This document shows, piece after piece, positions 1-11,320 of a stretch of DNA of 64,000 nt (positions are counted from its first letter, which is position 1; every line of letters begins with the position of its first letter). A program made the translations under genes and the position numbers. The notes under the pieces are model-generated. The model made no database searches and was not told the origin of the DNA. It worked only from the letters and a program-made list of their open reading frames with translations. Location of the stretch: NCBI RefSeq assembly GCF_008373765.1, contig NZ_VUJW01000009.1, forward strand, positions 124,001 to 188,000, read 5' to 3'. This DNA comes from Nocardioides antri (GTDB lineage: Bacteria; Actinomycetota; Actinomycetes; Propionibacteriales; Nocardioidaceae).

Positions 1-802
1 CCGCTGCGCAGGCGTCGACGTGACCGCCGGGGCGACGGCACTGCCGGCAGGCGTCCTCATCGGCCCGGGCCAGGTCGGCCTCCTCGCCGCGCTCGGCATG
101 CACGACGTCGTCGCTCACCCCCGCCCGCGGGTGCTCGTGTGCTCCACCGGGTCGGAGCTCGCCGAGGACCCTGTGCCCGGCTCGGGCCAGATCCGGGACT
201 CCAACAGCGCCATGCTCGCCGCCGCGGTCGAGGACGCCGGCGGGGTCGCGCTCCGTCGGCTGTGGGTCGCCGACGACGTGCCGAGGTTCCTCGAGACGCT
301 CGACGCCGAGCTGCACGCCGGGGTCGACCTGCTGCTGACCTCCGGCGGTGTGAGCGCCGGCGCCTACGAGGTGGTCAAGGACGCGCTCGGCCCGCGCGGC
401 GTGGAGTTCACCAAGGTCGCGATGCAGCCGGGCATGCCCCAGGGCTCGGGCCGGTACGCCGACACGCCGGTCGTCTGCCTCCCCGGCAACCCGGTGAGCT
501 CGCTCGTGTCGTTCGAGGTGTTCGTCCGGCCCGCGCTGCGGGCGTCGTACGGCCATCCCCGGCCGCACCGCCCCGTTCTCCGGGCGGAGCTCCCGGTCCC
601 CGTCACCTCGCCTCCCGGGAAGCGGCAGTTCCGCCGCGGCCGGCTCGACCGGGCCACCGGCACGGTCGAGCCGTGGGGTCCGGCGGGCTCGGGCTTCCTC
701 GGCTGGCTCGCCGGCGCGGACTGCCTCATCGACATCCCGGCCGACGTCACCGAGCTCGCGGAGGGAGACCAGGTCGACGTCTGGGACCTCTCCGGCGGCT
801 GA
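1..802 (+). CDS. moeA: Molybdopterin molybdenumtransferase MoeA, C-terminal part (5' end outside window)
   Basis: MoeA inserts molybdate into adenylated molybdopterin in the last step of molybdenum cofactor synthesis. The frame is already open at base 2 and reads into the window edge, so about 260 C-terminal residues are visible and the start lies upstream; the in-frame GTG at 20 is internal. The visible part covers the MPT-binding (MoCF) fold. It shows a STGSEL motif, then SGGVSAG, a GMPQG-type loop where many homologues read KPGKP, and CLPGNPVSS, followed by the small C-terminal beta-barrel domain. The family assignment is firm. Being partial, it says nothing about the upstream operon. Confidence 0.9.
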   Translation, partial: RCAGVDVTAGATALPAGVLIGPGQVGLLAALGMHDVVAHPRPRVLVCSTGSELAEDPVPGSGQIRDSNSAMLAAAVEDAGGVALRRLWVADDVPRFLETLDAELHAGVDLLLTSGGVSAGAYEVVKDALGPRGVEFTKVAMQPGMPQGSGRYADTPVVCLPGNPVSSLVSFEVFVRPALRASYGHPRPHRPVLRAELPVPVTSPPGKRQFRRGRLDRATGTVEPWGPAGSGFLGWLAGADCLIDIPADVTELAEGDQVDVWDLSGG

Positions 803-854
803 TCCGGGCCGTCGGGCGCGGCCGGTTCGCACCGCTCACCAGGTAAATGGTTGG

Positions 855-2860
855 GTGGGTGACATGGTCGGACGCATCCCCGTGATCGACGTGATGCCCC
901 TGGTCGACAACGGTCGGCTCCCCGCGAAAGCGACGGTCGGCGAGCCGTTCCCGGTCTCGGCGACCGTGTTCCGCGAGGGACACGACAAGCTCGGGGCGGA
1001 GGTGGTGCTGACCGGTCCCGACGGCAAACGACGCCCGCCGGTCCGCCTGCTCCAGCTGCCGGCCGTCGACCGGCACACGGTCAGCCGCTACGGCGCCTGG
1101 GTCACGCCGGACCTCCCCGGTGCGTGGTCGTTCGAGATCCACGCGTGGTCCGACCCGGTCGGCACCTGGCAGCACGACGCGGGGATCAAGATCCGGGCCG
1201 GGGTGGACGTCGAGCTGATGTTCACGGAGGGCCGGCTGCTCCTCGAGCGGGTGCTCGCCGGCCTGAGGCGGACCGAGAAGGAGGCCGCCGAGGTCCTGCG
1301 CGGCGCGATCGCCGCGGCCGCCGACACCGACCGTCCGGTCGCCGCGCGGCTGGCCCAGCTGGAGTCCCCCGAGCTGTCCGCGGTGCTGCTCGCCCACCCG
1401 CTGCGCGAGCTGGTCACCGTCGACGGCCCCTACGCCGCCTACGCCGACCGGCCGCGGGCGCTCTTCAGCAGCTGGTACGAGTTCTTCCCGCGCTCCGAGG
1501 GCGCCTACCGCGACCCCAAGACCGGCAAGGTCGTGAGCGGCAGCTTCGCGACAGCGGCCAAGCGCCTCGACGCGGTCACCGCCATGGGCTTCGACGTCGT
1601 CTACCTCCCGCCGATCCACCCGATCGGCGAGGTCAACCGCAAGGGGCCCAACAACACTGTGCTGTCGGGCCCGGGCCCGGCTCCCCTCGACTGGCCCGGC
1701 TCCCCGTGGGCGATCGGTAGCCGCCACGGCGGCCACGACGCCGTCCACCCGGACCTCGGCACCCTCGCCGACTTCGACGCGTTCGTCGCCCGCGCCGGCA
1801 CACTCGGCCTCGAGGTCGCGCTCGACCTCGCGCTCCAGTGCGCGCCCGACCACCCCTGGGTCACCACGCACCCCGAGTGGTTCACGACCCGCGCCGACGG
1901 CACGATCGCCTACGCCGAGAACCCGCCCAAGAAGTACCAGGACATCTACCCCCTCAACTTCGACAACGACCCCGAGGGGCTGGCGCAGGAGGTCCTGCGG
2001 GTGGTCCGCCACTGGATGGCGCACGGGGTCCGGATCTTCCGCGTCGACAACCCGCACACCAAGCCCGTTGCGTTCTGGCAGTGGCTGCTCGCCGAGGTGC
2101 GCTCGACTGATCCCGACGTGCTGTTCCTGTCGGAGGCGTTCACCAAGCCGCCGATGCTGCAGACGCTCGGCGCGATCGGATTCCACCAGAGCTACACCTA
2201 CTTCACCTGGCGCACCGCCAAGGACGAGGTCGAGGACTACCTCCGCGAGGTCGCGACCGAGTCGGACCACCGGATCCGGCCCAACTTCTTCGTCAACACC
2301 CCCGACATCCTCCACGAGTTCCTCCAGTACGGCGGACCGCCGGCGTTCAAGATCCGCGCCGTGCTCGCGGCGATGGGCTCGCCGAGCTGGGGCGTCTACG
2401 CCGGCTACGAGCTGTGCGAGCACGTGGCGGTCCGGCCCGGCAGTGAGGAGTACCTCGACTCCGAGAAGTACCAGGTCCGGATCCGCGACTGGGATGCCGC
2501 GGAGAGGGACGGCCAGACGCTCGCGCCGTACCTCACGAGGCTCAACGAGCTGCGCCGCGCGCACCCTGCCCTGCAGCTGCTGCGCAACCTCGTGATCCAT
2601 CCCACGGACGACGACGCCATCGTCTGCTTCAGCAAGACCGCCGGCGCTGACAGGGTGATCGTCGTGATCAACCTCGACCCGCACGCCACGCGCGACACCA
2701 TGGTCCATCTCGACCTCGCGGCGCTCGGCCTCGACCCCAGCACCAGCTTCGCTGTCCACGACGAGCTGACCGGCAACGACTGGCACTGGGGTGCCGACAA
2801 CTACGTCAGACTCGATCCGCGGGAGGAGCCGGCCCACGTGCTGACCGTCAGGCTCGTCCC

Positions 2861-2864
<4 letters not shown>
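855..2864 (+). CDS. glgE: GlgE, alpha-1,4-glucan:maltose-1-phosphate maltosyltransferase
   Basis: GlgE transfers maltose from maltose 1-phosphate to alpha-1,4-glucan in the cytoplasm. The 669-residue protein has an N-terminal beta domain (about 1-200), a GH13 barrel and a C-terminal beta domain. The catalytic triad is D398 ([10 protein letters not shown]), E427 (LSEAF) and D484 (NTPDI). From memory, the equivalent residues in Streptomyces coelicolor GlgE are 394, 423 and 480, a constant offset of four. GTG 855 is the first start and ATG 864 an alternative. TAAAT at 843-847 could be a -10 element, which would make the message nearly leaderless. It is the first gene of glgE-treS-mak-glgB and overlaps treS by 4 bp. 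Confidence 0.97.
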
Positions 2865-4561
<1,697 letters not shown>

Positions 4562-4566
4562 CAACC

Positions 4567-5934
4567 ATGGCCACCAGGACGGAAACGCTCCAGGCCTACA
4601 TCCGCAGCGCGCGGTGGTTCGGCGGCAAGGGTCGCGACTTCACCGTGACCGACGTACGCCGCCTCGGCACCGTGCCGGGCCGCGACGACCCACCCGTCGT
4701 CGTGGACCTCGTCGAGCTGACGTACGCCGACGACGGGTCCACAGACCTCTACCAGCTCCCCCTCGTGCTGGCGACCGACCCCGACGGCGGTCTCGACCAC
4801 GCCTTCGTCGGCTGGTGGGAGGACGCCGACCACGGGTGGGTCCACGCCTACGACGCCATCCACCACCGGCCGAGCATGTCGCTGGTCCTCGACGCGTTCG
4901 TGAACCCCGACGACTCGAGCGGGCTCCGTTTCGTGCGCGTGCCCGGCCACGACCTGGACCTCGACGCGATCCCCGCTCCGTTCAGCGGCGAGCAGTCCAA
5001 CTCGTCGGTGCTGTTCGGCGAGGACGCGGTGCTCAAGTTCTTCCGGAAGATCACCCCCGGCGAGAACCCCGACATCACCACCCACCAGGTGCTCACCGAA
5101 GCCGGCTCCACCCACGTCGCGGCCCTCTACGGGTGGGTCGAGACGGCCACCGACGACGGGGTGCCGCTCCACCTGGCGATGCTGCAGCAGTTCCTGCGCA
5201 CGGCGAGCGACGGCTGGGAGATCGCCCTGGCGAGCGTGCGTGACCTCTTCTCCGAGGGCGACCTCCACGCCGACGAGGTCGGGGGCGACTTCGCGGCCGA
5301 GGCGGCGCGGCTCGGCACCGCGCTGGCGGAGGTGCACGAGCAGCTGCGCGAGGCGTTCGGCGTCGGCAGCGCGGTCGCCGAGGTGGTCGCCCAGCAGATG
5401 GCCGACCGGCTGCAGCAGGCGATCGCGGTGGTCCCCCAGCTCGAGGAGCACGCCGACCGGCTGCGCGGTGCCTACGCCCGTCTCGGCGGTCTCGGCGACT
5501 TCCCGGTGCAGCGGATCCACGGTGACCTCCACCTCGGACAGACCCTGCGCACGATCAAGGGCTGGAAGATCGTCGACTTCGAGGGCGAGCCGGCGAAGCC
5601 GCTGACCGAGCGGCTGCTGCCCGACTCGCCGTGGCGCGACGTCGCCGGGATGCTGCGGTCGTTCGACTACGCGCCGCACGCCGTCGCCCGCTCCGCCGCG
5701 GACGACGACCCCCACGTCACCTCGCAGCGCGAGCACCGGGCCGACGAGTGGGCGGCCCGCAACAAGGAAGCATTCCTGACGGCGTACGCCGGCGGGCTCA
5801 ACTCCGAGGAAGGGGTCCTGGTGGCGGCGTACGTCGCGGACAAGGCCGTCTACGAGTGCGTCTATGAGGCGCGCAACCGGCCCTCCTGGCTCCAGATCCC
5901 CCTGGCCGCCGTCGCAAGGATCGGCACACCATGA
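4567..5934 (+). CDS. mak: Maltokinase (Mak/Pep2)
   Basis: Maltokinase phosphorylates maltose to maltose 1-phosphate, the GlgE donor, using ATP. It has an aminoglycoside-phosphotransferase-like fold, with the catalytic loop HGDLHLGQ starting at H318 and the metal-binding DFEGEP starting at D337. The frame stays open upstream to 4360 inside treS, but the ATG at 4567, just after the treS stop, gives 455 residues, the usual length for this family. The N-terminal ARWFGGKGR block is also typical. The 3' end overlaps glgB as ATGA. The position between treS and glgB fits the GlgE pathway. Confidence 0.95.
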   Translation: MATRTETLQAYIRSARWFGGKGRDFTVTDVRRLGTVPGRDDPPVVVDLVELTYADDGSTDLYQLPLVLATDPDGGLDHAFVGWWEDADHGWVHAYDAIHHRPSMSLVLDAFVNPDDSSGLRFVRVPGHDLDLDAIPAPFSGEQSNSSVLFGEDAVLKFFRKITPGENPDITTHQVLTEAGSTHVAALYGWVETATDDGVPLHLAMLQQFLRTASDGWEIALASVRDLFSEGDLHADEVGGDFAAEAARLGTALAEVHEQLREAFGVGSAVAEVVAQQMADRLQQAIAVVPQLEEHADRLRGAYARLGGLGDFPVQRIHGDLHLGQTLRTIKGWKIVDFEGEPAKPLTERLLPDSPWRDVAGMLRSFDYAPHAVARSAADDDPHVTSQREHRADEWAARNKEAFLTAYAGGLNSEEGVLVAAYVADKAVYECVYEARNRPSWLQIPLAAVARIGTP

Positions 5935-7850
5935 GCACTCGCAACCCCCGGAACCCCGCCGAGCTCGGCGAGCTCGACCTCCACCTCATCGGCGAGGGCC
6001 GCCACGAGCAGCTGTGGCAGGCGCTCGGCGCGCACGTCCGCGACGGCGGCACGTCGTTCGCGGTGTGGGCACCGAACGCCCGCTCGGTCAGCGTCGTCGG
6101 CGACTTCAACGGCTGGGACGGCAACGCCCACACCATGCAGCCCGCCCCGTCCGGCGGGATCTGGACCGTCTTCGTCCCGGGCGTCGGCACCGGCGCCTAC
6201 TACCAGTTCCTCGTGCACGGAGCCGACGGCGTCTGGCGCCAGAAGGCCGACCCGATGGCGTTCGCGGCCGAGGTGGCTCCGGCGACCGGCTCGCGGGTGT
6301 TCGAGTCCACCCACGTCTGGCAGGACGACGCCTGGCTCGCGGAGCGCGCCCAGAAGCTCGCTGTGAACGAGCCGATGGCCGTCTACGAGATGCACCTCGG
6401 CTCCTGGAAGCGCCACCCGGACGGGTCGTTCTGGTCCTACGACGAGCTCGCGGAGGACCTGCCGGCGTACCTCGCGGACCTCGGCTTCACCCACGTCGAG
6501 CTGATGCCGGTCATGCAGCACCCGTTCGGCGGGTCCTGGGGCTACCACGTCACGTCGTACTTCGCGCCGGACTCGCGGTTCGGCGACCCCGACGGCTTCC
6601 GCCGGCTCGTCGACGCCCTGCACGCCGCCGGCATCGGCGTGATCCTCGACTGGGTGCCGGGCCACTTCGCGACCGACGAGTGGGCCCTGGTGCGGTTCGA
6701 CGGCAGCCCGCTCTACGAGCACCCCGACCCGCGGCGCGGCTGGCACCCCGAGTGGGGCTCGCACATCTTCGACTTCGGGCGGCGCGAGGTGCGCAACTTC
6801 CTGGTCGCCAACGCCCTGTACTGGCTGGAGGAGTTCCATGCCGACGGGCTGCGGGTCGACGGCGTCGCCTCGATGCTCTACCTCGACTACGCGCGCAACG
6901 ACGGCGAGTGGGTGCCCAACCAGTACGGCGGCCACGAGAACCTCGAGGCAGTCCAGTTCCTGCAGGAGCTCAACGCCACCGTCTACAAGCGGGTGCCGGG
7001 CGCCGTGACGATCGCCGAGGAGTCGACGTCGTGGCCCGGTGTCACCGGGGCGACGTCCGGCGGCGGCCTCGGTTTCGGCTTCAAGTGGAACATGGGCTGG
7101 ATGCACGACTCGCTCGGCTACCTCAAGCGCGACCCCATCCACCGCGCCTACCACCACGGCGAGCTGACGTTCGCGCTGGTCTACGCCTACTCCGAGAACT
7201 ACGTCCTGCCCCTGAGCCACGACGAGGTCGTGCACGGCAAGGGCTCCCTGCCGCGGAAGATGCCCGGTGACGCCTGGCAGCAGCTCGCCAACCTGCGCGC
7301 CTTCCTCGGCTACATGTGGGCCCACCCGGGCAAGCAGCTGGTGTTCATGGGCACCGAGCTCGCCCAGCTGTCGGAGTGGGCGGAGTCGCGCGAGCTCGAC
7401 TGGTGGCTGCTGGCCGAGCCCGAGCACCTCGGGATGCAGAGCATGGTCCGCGACCTCAACCGGCGCTACGCCGAGCTGCCCGCCCTGTGGCGCCTGGACA
7501 ACGACCCCGACGGCTTCGTGTGGATCGACGCCAACGACGCGGGCCACAACACCTTCTCGTTCCTCCGGCGCACCGCCGACGACGAGCCCGACCTGGTGTG
7601 CGTCACCAACTTCGCCAACCAGACCCACTCCGGCTACCGGCTCGGGCTCCCCGTCGCCGGGACCTGGACCGAGGTGCTCAACACCGACGCCGAGCTCTAC
7701 GGCGGCTCCGGGACGGGCAACCTCGGCCAGGTCCCCGCCGAGGCCGCCCCGGACCTGGAGGCGCTCGCCCCGGGTGGCAGCCCGGCGTACGCCGTCCTCA
7801 CGCTGCCCCCGCTCGCGACCCTGTGGCTGCGGGCACCCGCCGCTGGTTGA
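5931..7850 (+). CDS. glgB: 1,4-alpha-glucan branching enzyme GlgB
   Basis: GlgB makes alpha-1,6 branches in the glucan extended by GlgE. The 639-residue protein starts with a carbohydrate-binding CBM48 domain ([10 protein letters not shown] near residue 50), followed by the GH13 catalytic domain and an all-beta C-terminal domain. The triad is D310 ([10 protein letters not shown]), E363 (IAEEST) and D431 ([12 protein letters not shown]), with the same spacing as E. coli D405/E458/D526. It is about 90 residues shorter than E. coli GlgB because it lacks the extra N-terminal domain. The ATG overlaps the mak stop. The stop codon lies in a GC-rich repeat at 7845-7877. Confidence 0.97.
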   Translation: MSTRNPRNPAELGELDLHLIGEGRHEQLWQALGAHVRDGGTSFAVWAPNARSVSVVGDFNGWDGNAHTMQPAPSGGIWTVFVPGVGTGAYYQFLVHGADGVWRQKADPMAFAAEVAPATGSRVFESTHVWQDDAWLAERAQKLAVNEPMAVYEMHLGSWKRHPDGSFWSYDELAEDLPAYLADLGFTHVELMPVMQHPFGGSWGYHVTSYFAPDSRFGDPDGFRRLVDALHAAGIGVILDWVPGHFATDEWALVRFDGSPLYEHPDPRRGWHPEWGSHIFDFGRREVRNFLVANALYWLEEFHADGLRVDGVASMLYLDYARNDGEWVPNQYGGHENLEAVQFLQELNATVYKRVPGAVTIAEESTSWPGVTGATSGGGLGFGFKWNMGWMHDSLGYLKRDPIHRAYHHGELTFALVYAYSENYVLPLSHDEVVHGKGSLPRKMPGDAWQQLANLRAFLGYMWAHPGKQLVFMGTELAQLSEWAESRELDWWLLAEPEHLGMQSMVRDLNRRYAELPALWRLDNDPDGFVWIDANDAGHNTFSFLRRTADDEPDLVCVTNFANQTHSGYRLGLPVAGTWTEVLNTDAELYGGSGTGNLGQVPAEAAPDLEALAPGGSPAYAVLTLPPLATLWLRAPAAG

Positions 7851-7877
7851 GGTGCGAGCGCAGCGAGCCTCGAGACC
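7845..7877. repeat. GC-rich interspersed-type intergenic repeat
   Basis: A 33-bp unit begins GGTTGAGG and ends CCTCGAGACC, around GCGAGCGCAGCGAGC. It contains the glgB stop codon. I recall units of this form as common between genes in Nocardioides-type genomes, but only one clear copy is present here. Its role is unknown; it may cap the operon transcript. Confidence 0.4.
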
Positions 7878-7900
7878 AAGGCGTCGCTAGGGTGGATGCC

Positions 7901-8671
7901 GTGCCCGACCAGCCCGACACGCACGTCGCGACCGTGTCCGACCGGGTCGCCCGGATCGACTGGTCCTCGCAGCTGACCGACCGTGGTTGGCAGGCCGCGG
8001 TCGACGTCGTACGACGCGACGTGGCGGCCGCCCTCGTCGACCACGACCGGGTCGAGGCGCTGGTCCCGGTCGACGACGACCAGGCGCAGCGGATCGCGAC
8101 CTGGTCGGGCCTGCGTCGCGAGGGCGTGCGCCGCGGGGTCTCCGGCGACCTGGTGGTCTACGCGCGCCTCGTCGACGACGTGCCGGTGCACGAGCCCGGC
8201 GGCTTCCGCGCCCTGCTCAACTCGTTCCTTCCCCGCAAGCGGGCGATCAGCCAGATGCTCATCCGCGACGACTCCCCCGAGCCGCGCGTCCTGCTCTGCC
8301 AGCTGACCTACAAGTCCGACTGGGACCTGCCCGGCGGCGTGGTCGAGGTCGGTGAGTCTCCCCAGCTCGCGGTGGGGCGCGAGGTCAGCGAGGAGCTGGG
8401 CCTCGAGATCCCGGCCGGGCCGCTCCTCCTCACCGACTGGCTACCCCCGTGGGGCGGCTGGGACGACGCCCTCTGCCTCGTCTTCGACGGCGGCGTCCAC
8501 GACCCCTCGCTCGTCGAGCGGATCGTCCCCCAGGCGCGCGAGATCAGGTCCGCGGAGTTCTGCACGCTGGCCGAGGTCGACGAGCGGGCTGCCGACTTCA
8601 GCGCGCGACGGATCCGGGCGGCCGTCGCCAACCTGGGCGGCGGGTCGGCGTACACCGAGTCGGGCCGCTGA
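7901..8671 (+). CDS. NUDIX hydrolase with an N-terminal GNAT-like segment
   Basis: This is a 256-residue protein with a complete Nudix box from GGVVEVGE to REVSEELGL, so it probably hydrolyses a nucleoside-diphosphate-linked substrate; the substrate is unknown. About 90 residues precede the Nudix domain and resemble the C-terminal half of a RimJ-type acetyltransferase (WSGLRREGVRRG), without an acetyl-CoA loop. GTG 7901 is chosen because TAGGGT at 7888-7893 makes a good -10 element for a leaderless message; GTG 7892 is in frame. The reading frame stays open upstream inside glgB, but that part is antisense-like shadow. The last 231 bp overlap an antisense transporter gene. Confidence 0.85.
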   Translation: MPDQPDTHVATVSDRVARIDWSSQLTDRGWQAAVDVVRRDVAAALVDHDRVEALVPVDDDQAQRIATWSGLRREGVRRGVSGDLVVYARLVDDVPVHEPGGFRALLNSFLPRKRAISQMLIRDDSPEPRVLLCQLTYKSDWDLPGGVVEVGESPQLAVGREVSEELGLEIPAGPLLLTDWLPPWGGWDDALCLVFDGGVHDPSLVERIVPQAREIRSAEFCTLAEVDERAADFSARRIRAAVANLGGGSAYTESGR

Positions 8672-9520
8672 GTCCGGGCGCAGCGCGACCAGGACTCCGA
8701 GGACGAGCACTGCTCCGCCAGCGAGCTCGGCTGTCGTCGGCTGCTCCCCGAGCAGCAGCCAGGCCGACCCGATGGCGACCGGAGGCACCAGCAGGATCCA
8801 CGGCACAACCGCGGCCGACGGGTTGCGGGAGAGCAGGCCGTTGAAGATCCCGTAGCCGACGAGCGACGCGAGTCCCGCCGTGTAGAGGGTGGAGACGACG
8901 GCCTGCCAGCCAAAGGCGGAGGCGGCCTCGGAGAACGCACCGGGACCGTCGAGGGCGAGCGCGAGTGCCGCCAGCGGGGCTGGTACGACGAGCGCCGACC
9001 ACACGGTGAGCGGGAGTCCGCCGCGGATGCCGGACGCTCGCGAGACCACGTTGCCGATCGCCCACGAGAGGGCCGCGAGCAGGCACAGCGCCAGGGCGAG
9101 CATTGGCACGTGGCCGCCGCGGCCCATCCCGACGACGAGCAGTCCGACGACACCGAGCCCGACACCGATCGCCTGCGCGCGGGTGGGGCGCTCCCGCAGG
9201 ACTGCGGCGGCGATCAGGATGGTGAGCACCACCTGAGCTTGGAGCACCAGACCGGCGAGCCCGGCCGGCATCCCCGCCGCCATCGCGCTGTAGAGGAGGC
9301 CGAACTGGCCTAGCGACATGAAGGCGCCGACCGCCAGGATGGTTCGCCACGGTGCATCCGGGCGCGGCACCAGCCAGATGGCCGGGACGAGCACGACCAG
9401 GAACCGTGCCGCGAGGAACAACAACGGCGGCACATCCCCCATCCCCCACTCGATCACGACGAAGTTGAAACCCCACAGGCTCGCGACGAAGGCGGCGAGG
9501 AGGCAGTCACGGCGGCTCAC
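8441..9520 (-). CDS. EamA/DMT-family transporter with an antisense-overlapping tail
   Basis: This is an inner-membrane metabolite exporter of the drug/metabolite superfamily with ten predicted hydrophobic helices and two EamA repeats (about 1-135 and 140-283); the substrate is unknown. The GTG at 9520 starts SRRDCLLAAFVASLWGFNF, a typical DMT N-terminus. The family normally ends near residue 283. Here the frame runs 76 codons further, entirely opposite the NUDIX coding region, to TAG at 8441. The tail is hydrophilic and acidic and looks like antisense read-through. The gene is divergent from a LysR gene 72 bp away, a common regulator-exporter arrangement. Confidence 0.85.
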   Translation of the reverse strand: MSRRDCLLAAFVASLWGFNFVVIEWGMGDVPPLLFLAARFLVVLVPAIWLVPRPDAPWRTILAVGAFMSLGQFGLLYSAMAAGMPAGLAGLVLQAQVVLTILIAAAVLRERPTRAQAIGVGLGVVGLLVVGMGRGGHVPMLALALCLLAALSWAIGNVVSRASGIRGGLPLTVWSALVVPAPLAALALALDGPGAFSEAASAFGWQAVVSTLYTAGLASLVGYGIFNGLLSRNPSAAVVPWILLVPPVAIGSAWLLLGEQPTTAELAGGAVLVLGVLVALRPDSAARLGVRRPAAQVGDGRPDPSRAEVGSPLVDLGQRAELRGPDLARLGDDPLDERGVVDAAVEDEAEGVVPAAPRG

Positions 9521-9578
9521 AGCCCGATCCTGACCGCCACGATCGTGAAGCACCAGCGAATGTTCTTGACGCTCTCCG

Positions 9579-9593
9579 TGTAGCATCGCTACA
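9579..9593. promoter_or_regulatory. Inverted repeat over the LysR start codon and -10 element
   Basis: TGTAGC-ATC-GCTACA has perfect 6-bp arms. It contains TAGCAT (9581-9586), a likely -10 box, and ends on the A of the LysR ATG, suggesting a leaderless message and autoregulation by LysR. It lies in the 72-bp divergent promoter shared with the EamA gene. It is not an exact T-N11-A LysR box. Confidence 0.45.
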
Positions 9594-10483
9594 TGATCGA
9601 CCTCGCTGCCCTGACCGGGCTCCGCGCAGTCGCCACGCACGGCTCGGTGATCGCGGCCGCGGAGGCGACCGGGTTCACGCCGAGTGCCGTCTCGCAGCAG
9701 GTCAAGCGCCTGGAGCGGCAGGTCGGCGTACCCCTCCTCGAGCGGGTCGGCCGGGGGGTCATGCTCACCAGCCACGGCCGGCACCTCGTCGACGCGGGCG
9801 AGCAGGTCCTCGCCGACCTCGAGCAGCTCGAGACCGAGCTCCAGCACCGTGCCGGCGTGGTCACCGGGGCGGTCCGCCTGGTCGCGTTCTCCACGGCGAT
9901 GCGCGGGCTGGTGGCCCCCGTCGCGCGCCGACTGCTCGACGCGCATCCCGACCTCCGGCTCACCCTCGACGAGCGCGAGCCGTGGGACGCCGTCGACCTG
10001 GTCGCCGCCGGTCAGTGCGACGTCGGGATCGTCCACCGCTGGGGAGGCGTCGCGCTCGCCGTGCCCGACCATGTCGCGACCACCCGGATCGCCGACGACG
10101 TCGCCGACCTGGTCGTGCCGCGGGAGCACCCGCTCGCCGGCCGCCGGAAGGTGACGCCGCGCGACCTGCTCGAGGTCGACTGGATCGCGACCCCGGAGGG
10201 CACGATCTGCCGGCAGTGGCTGCACCGGATGTACGACGGCACCGGCCGCCCGCCGCGCATCGCCCACGTGTCGATGGAGTTCGAGTCCCACCTGGCTCTC
10301 GTCGCGGCCGGCCTGGGCGTCGCCCTCGTGCCCCGCCTCGGCCGGGCGCCGCTCGGCCCCGACGTCGTCGCGATCGAGGTCACCGACCCCGTGCCGACCC
10401 GGCTCGTCGACGCCCTCCACCGCCGCACGATGGCCGACTCCCCTGCCGTCGCTGCTGTGCTGGGGGCGCTGCGGGGGGCCTGA
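9593..10483 (+). CDS. LysR-family transcriptional regulator
   Basis: This is a 296-residue regulator with an N-terminal winged helix-turn-helix (about 1-60; HGSVIAAAEATGFTPSAVSQ is the recognition region) and a periplasmic-binding-protein-like effector domain (about 90-290). It is transcribed divergently from the EamA transporter and probably controls it. The ATG sits 6 bp after a TAGCAT -10 element with no room for a ribosome binding site, so translation is probably leaderless. The stop codon is directly followed by a palindromic repeat block shared with the convergent EI24 gene. Confidence 0.93.
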   Translation: MIDLAALTGLRAVATHGSVIAAAEATGFTPSAVSQQVKRLERQVGVPLLERVGRGVMLTSHGRHLVDAGEQVLADLEQLETELQHRAGVVTGAVRLVAFSTAMRGLVAPVARRLLDAHPDLRLTLDEREPWDAVDLVAAGQCDVGIVHRWGGVALAVPDHVATTRIADDVADLVVPREHPLAGRRKVTPRDLLEVDWIATPEGTICRQWLHRMYDGTGRPPRIAHVSMEFESHLALVAAGLGVALVPRLGRAPLGPDVVAIEVTDPVPTRLVDALHRRTMADSPAVAAVLGALRGA

Positions 10484-10571
10484 GGAATACCCGGTCGACC
10501 GGGTATTCCGCGGGTTGTCCGCTTCTGCAATGGCTGACAACCCGTGGGATACCCGGTCAACCGGGTATTCC
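10484..10571. repeat. Composite palindromic element between convergent genes
   Basis: The block has three nested parts. First is a perfect 26-bp palindrome (10484-10509, GGAATACCCGGTC and its complement). Next come inverted 9-mers CGGGTTGTC (10511-10519) and GACAACCCG (10536-10544). Last is a second copy of the palindrome with one mismatch and a CA centre (10546-10571). It fills the gap between LysR and EI24 and contains the EI24 stop codon. It could act as a bidirectional terminator or be a REP/MITE-like element. Confidence 0.75.
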
Positions 10572-11309
10572 GCGCCCCTCGCCACCCGCCCCGTCCAACA
10601 CCTCACGCGCCAGCATCGTCGACCCCACGACAGCGGCGGGCATCATCAGGATCGCGCCGAACGGGATGAGGAAGCACAGCTGCACGACCGCGCCGAAGCC
10701 GAGCATCGTCGAGCCGTGGTCGGCCAGCAGCGCCTTCTGCGCGGCCCGGTCCATGCCACGAGCCTCGAGACCGCGGGAGACGAGCTCCCCGGCGAGCAGC
10801 CGGCCGGCGATCATGACGCCCAGCACGGGCCCGACGACAGGCCCGATCACCGGGACCAGCCCGATGACGAAGACCAGGGCGGTGGTGGCCACGCCGAGCG
10901 CCACCAGCCCGAGCCCGTCGACCGCACCGCGCAGCCAGCCGACGCCCCGCTCCGGGACCTCGCCGCCGAGCATCAGCTCGGTCTCCTTCCAGATCTTCTC
11001 GTAGAAGGGATCGCCCACTGCGAGAGTGAGGCCGGTGAAGGTGACGACGGACAGGAAGAGCGAGCCGAGGATCACTGCGACGTAGAGGCCGACGCGCAGG
11101 ACGTTGCGCCACAGGTCGGACCAGTCGTCGGCGAACGGCGTCGCCCAGCCGATCAGGTCGTCGGCAAGGAGCACGATCGCGATGAACAGGCCGACGAGGA
11201 GGACCAGCACGAGCACCGCCGGCACCATGCCGAGGAGCATCAGCCCGGGCCGCTGTCGCCACATCCGCAGCCCCCGGAGCAGGAAGCCCGCCCCGTGCGC
11301 GAAGCCCAT
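10557..11309 (-). CDS. EI24-domain (CysZ-like) membrane protein
   Basis: The 250-residue integral membrane protein has about six hydrophobic segments and an N-terminal FLLRGLRMWRQRPGLMLLG typical of the EI24 family (PF07264), which includes the sulfate permease CysZ. Actinobacterial members are mostly uncharacterised, so sulfate transport is not claimed. A central loop carries GDPFYEKIW, a conserved EI24 feature. It ends inside the palindromic block and lies 11 bp after the co-directional co-chaperone gene in transcript order reversed, that is, downstream of it. Confidence 0.85.
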   Translation of the reverse strand: MGFAHGAGFLLRGLRMWRQRPGLMLLGMVPAVLVLVLLVGLFIAIVLLADDLIGWATPFADDWSDLWRNVLRVGLYVAVILGSLFLSVVTFTGLTLAVGDPFYEKIWKETELMLGGEVPERGVGWLRGAVDGLGLVALGVATTALVFVIGLVPVIGPVVGPVLGVMIAGRLLAGELVSRGLEARGMDRAAQKALLADHGSTMLGFGAVVQLCFLIPFGAILMMPAAVVGSTMLAREVLDGAGGEGRGIPG

Positions 11310-11320
11310 GTCCGGGCCGA

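Noticed and set aside
747..2837. Long minus-strand open frame (696 codons) opposite glgE
   Set aside because: It is exactly antisense to glgE, with arginine- and valine-rich, low-complexity translation typical of high-GC shadow frames, and no recognisable motif.
7316..7900. N-terminal extension of the NUDIX protein into glgB
   Set aside because: The extended part is out of frame with glgB and Arg/Ala/Pro-rich; a -10 box and GTG at 7901 give a better start.
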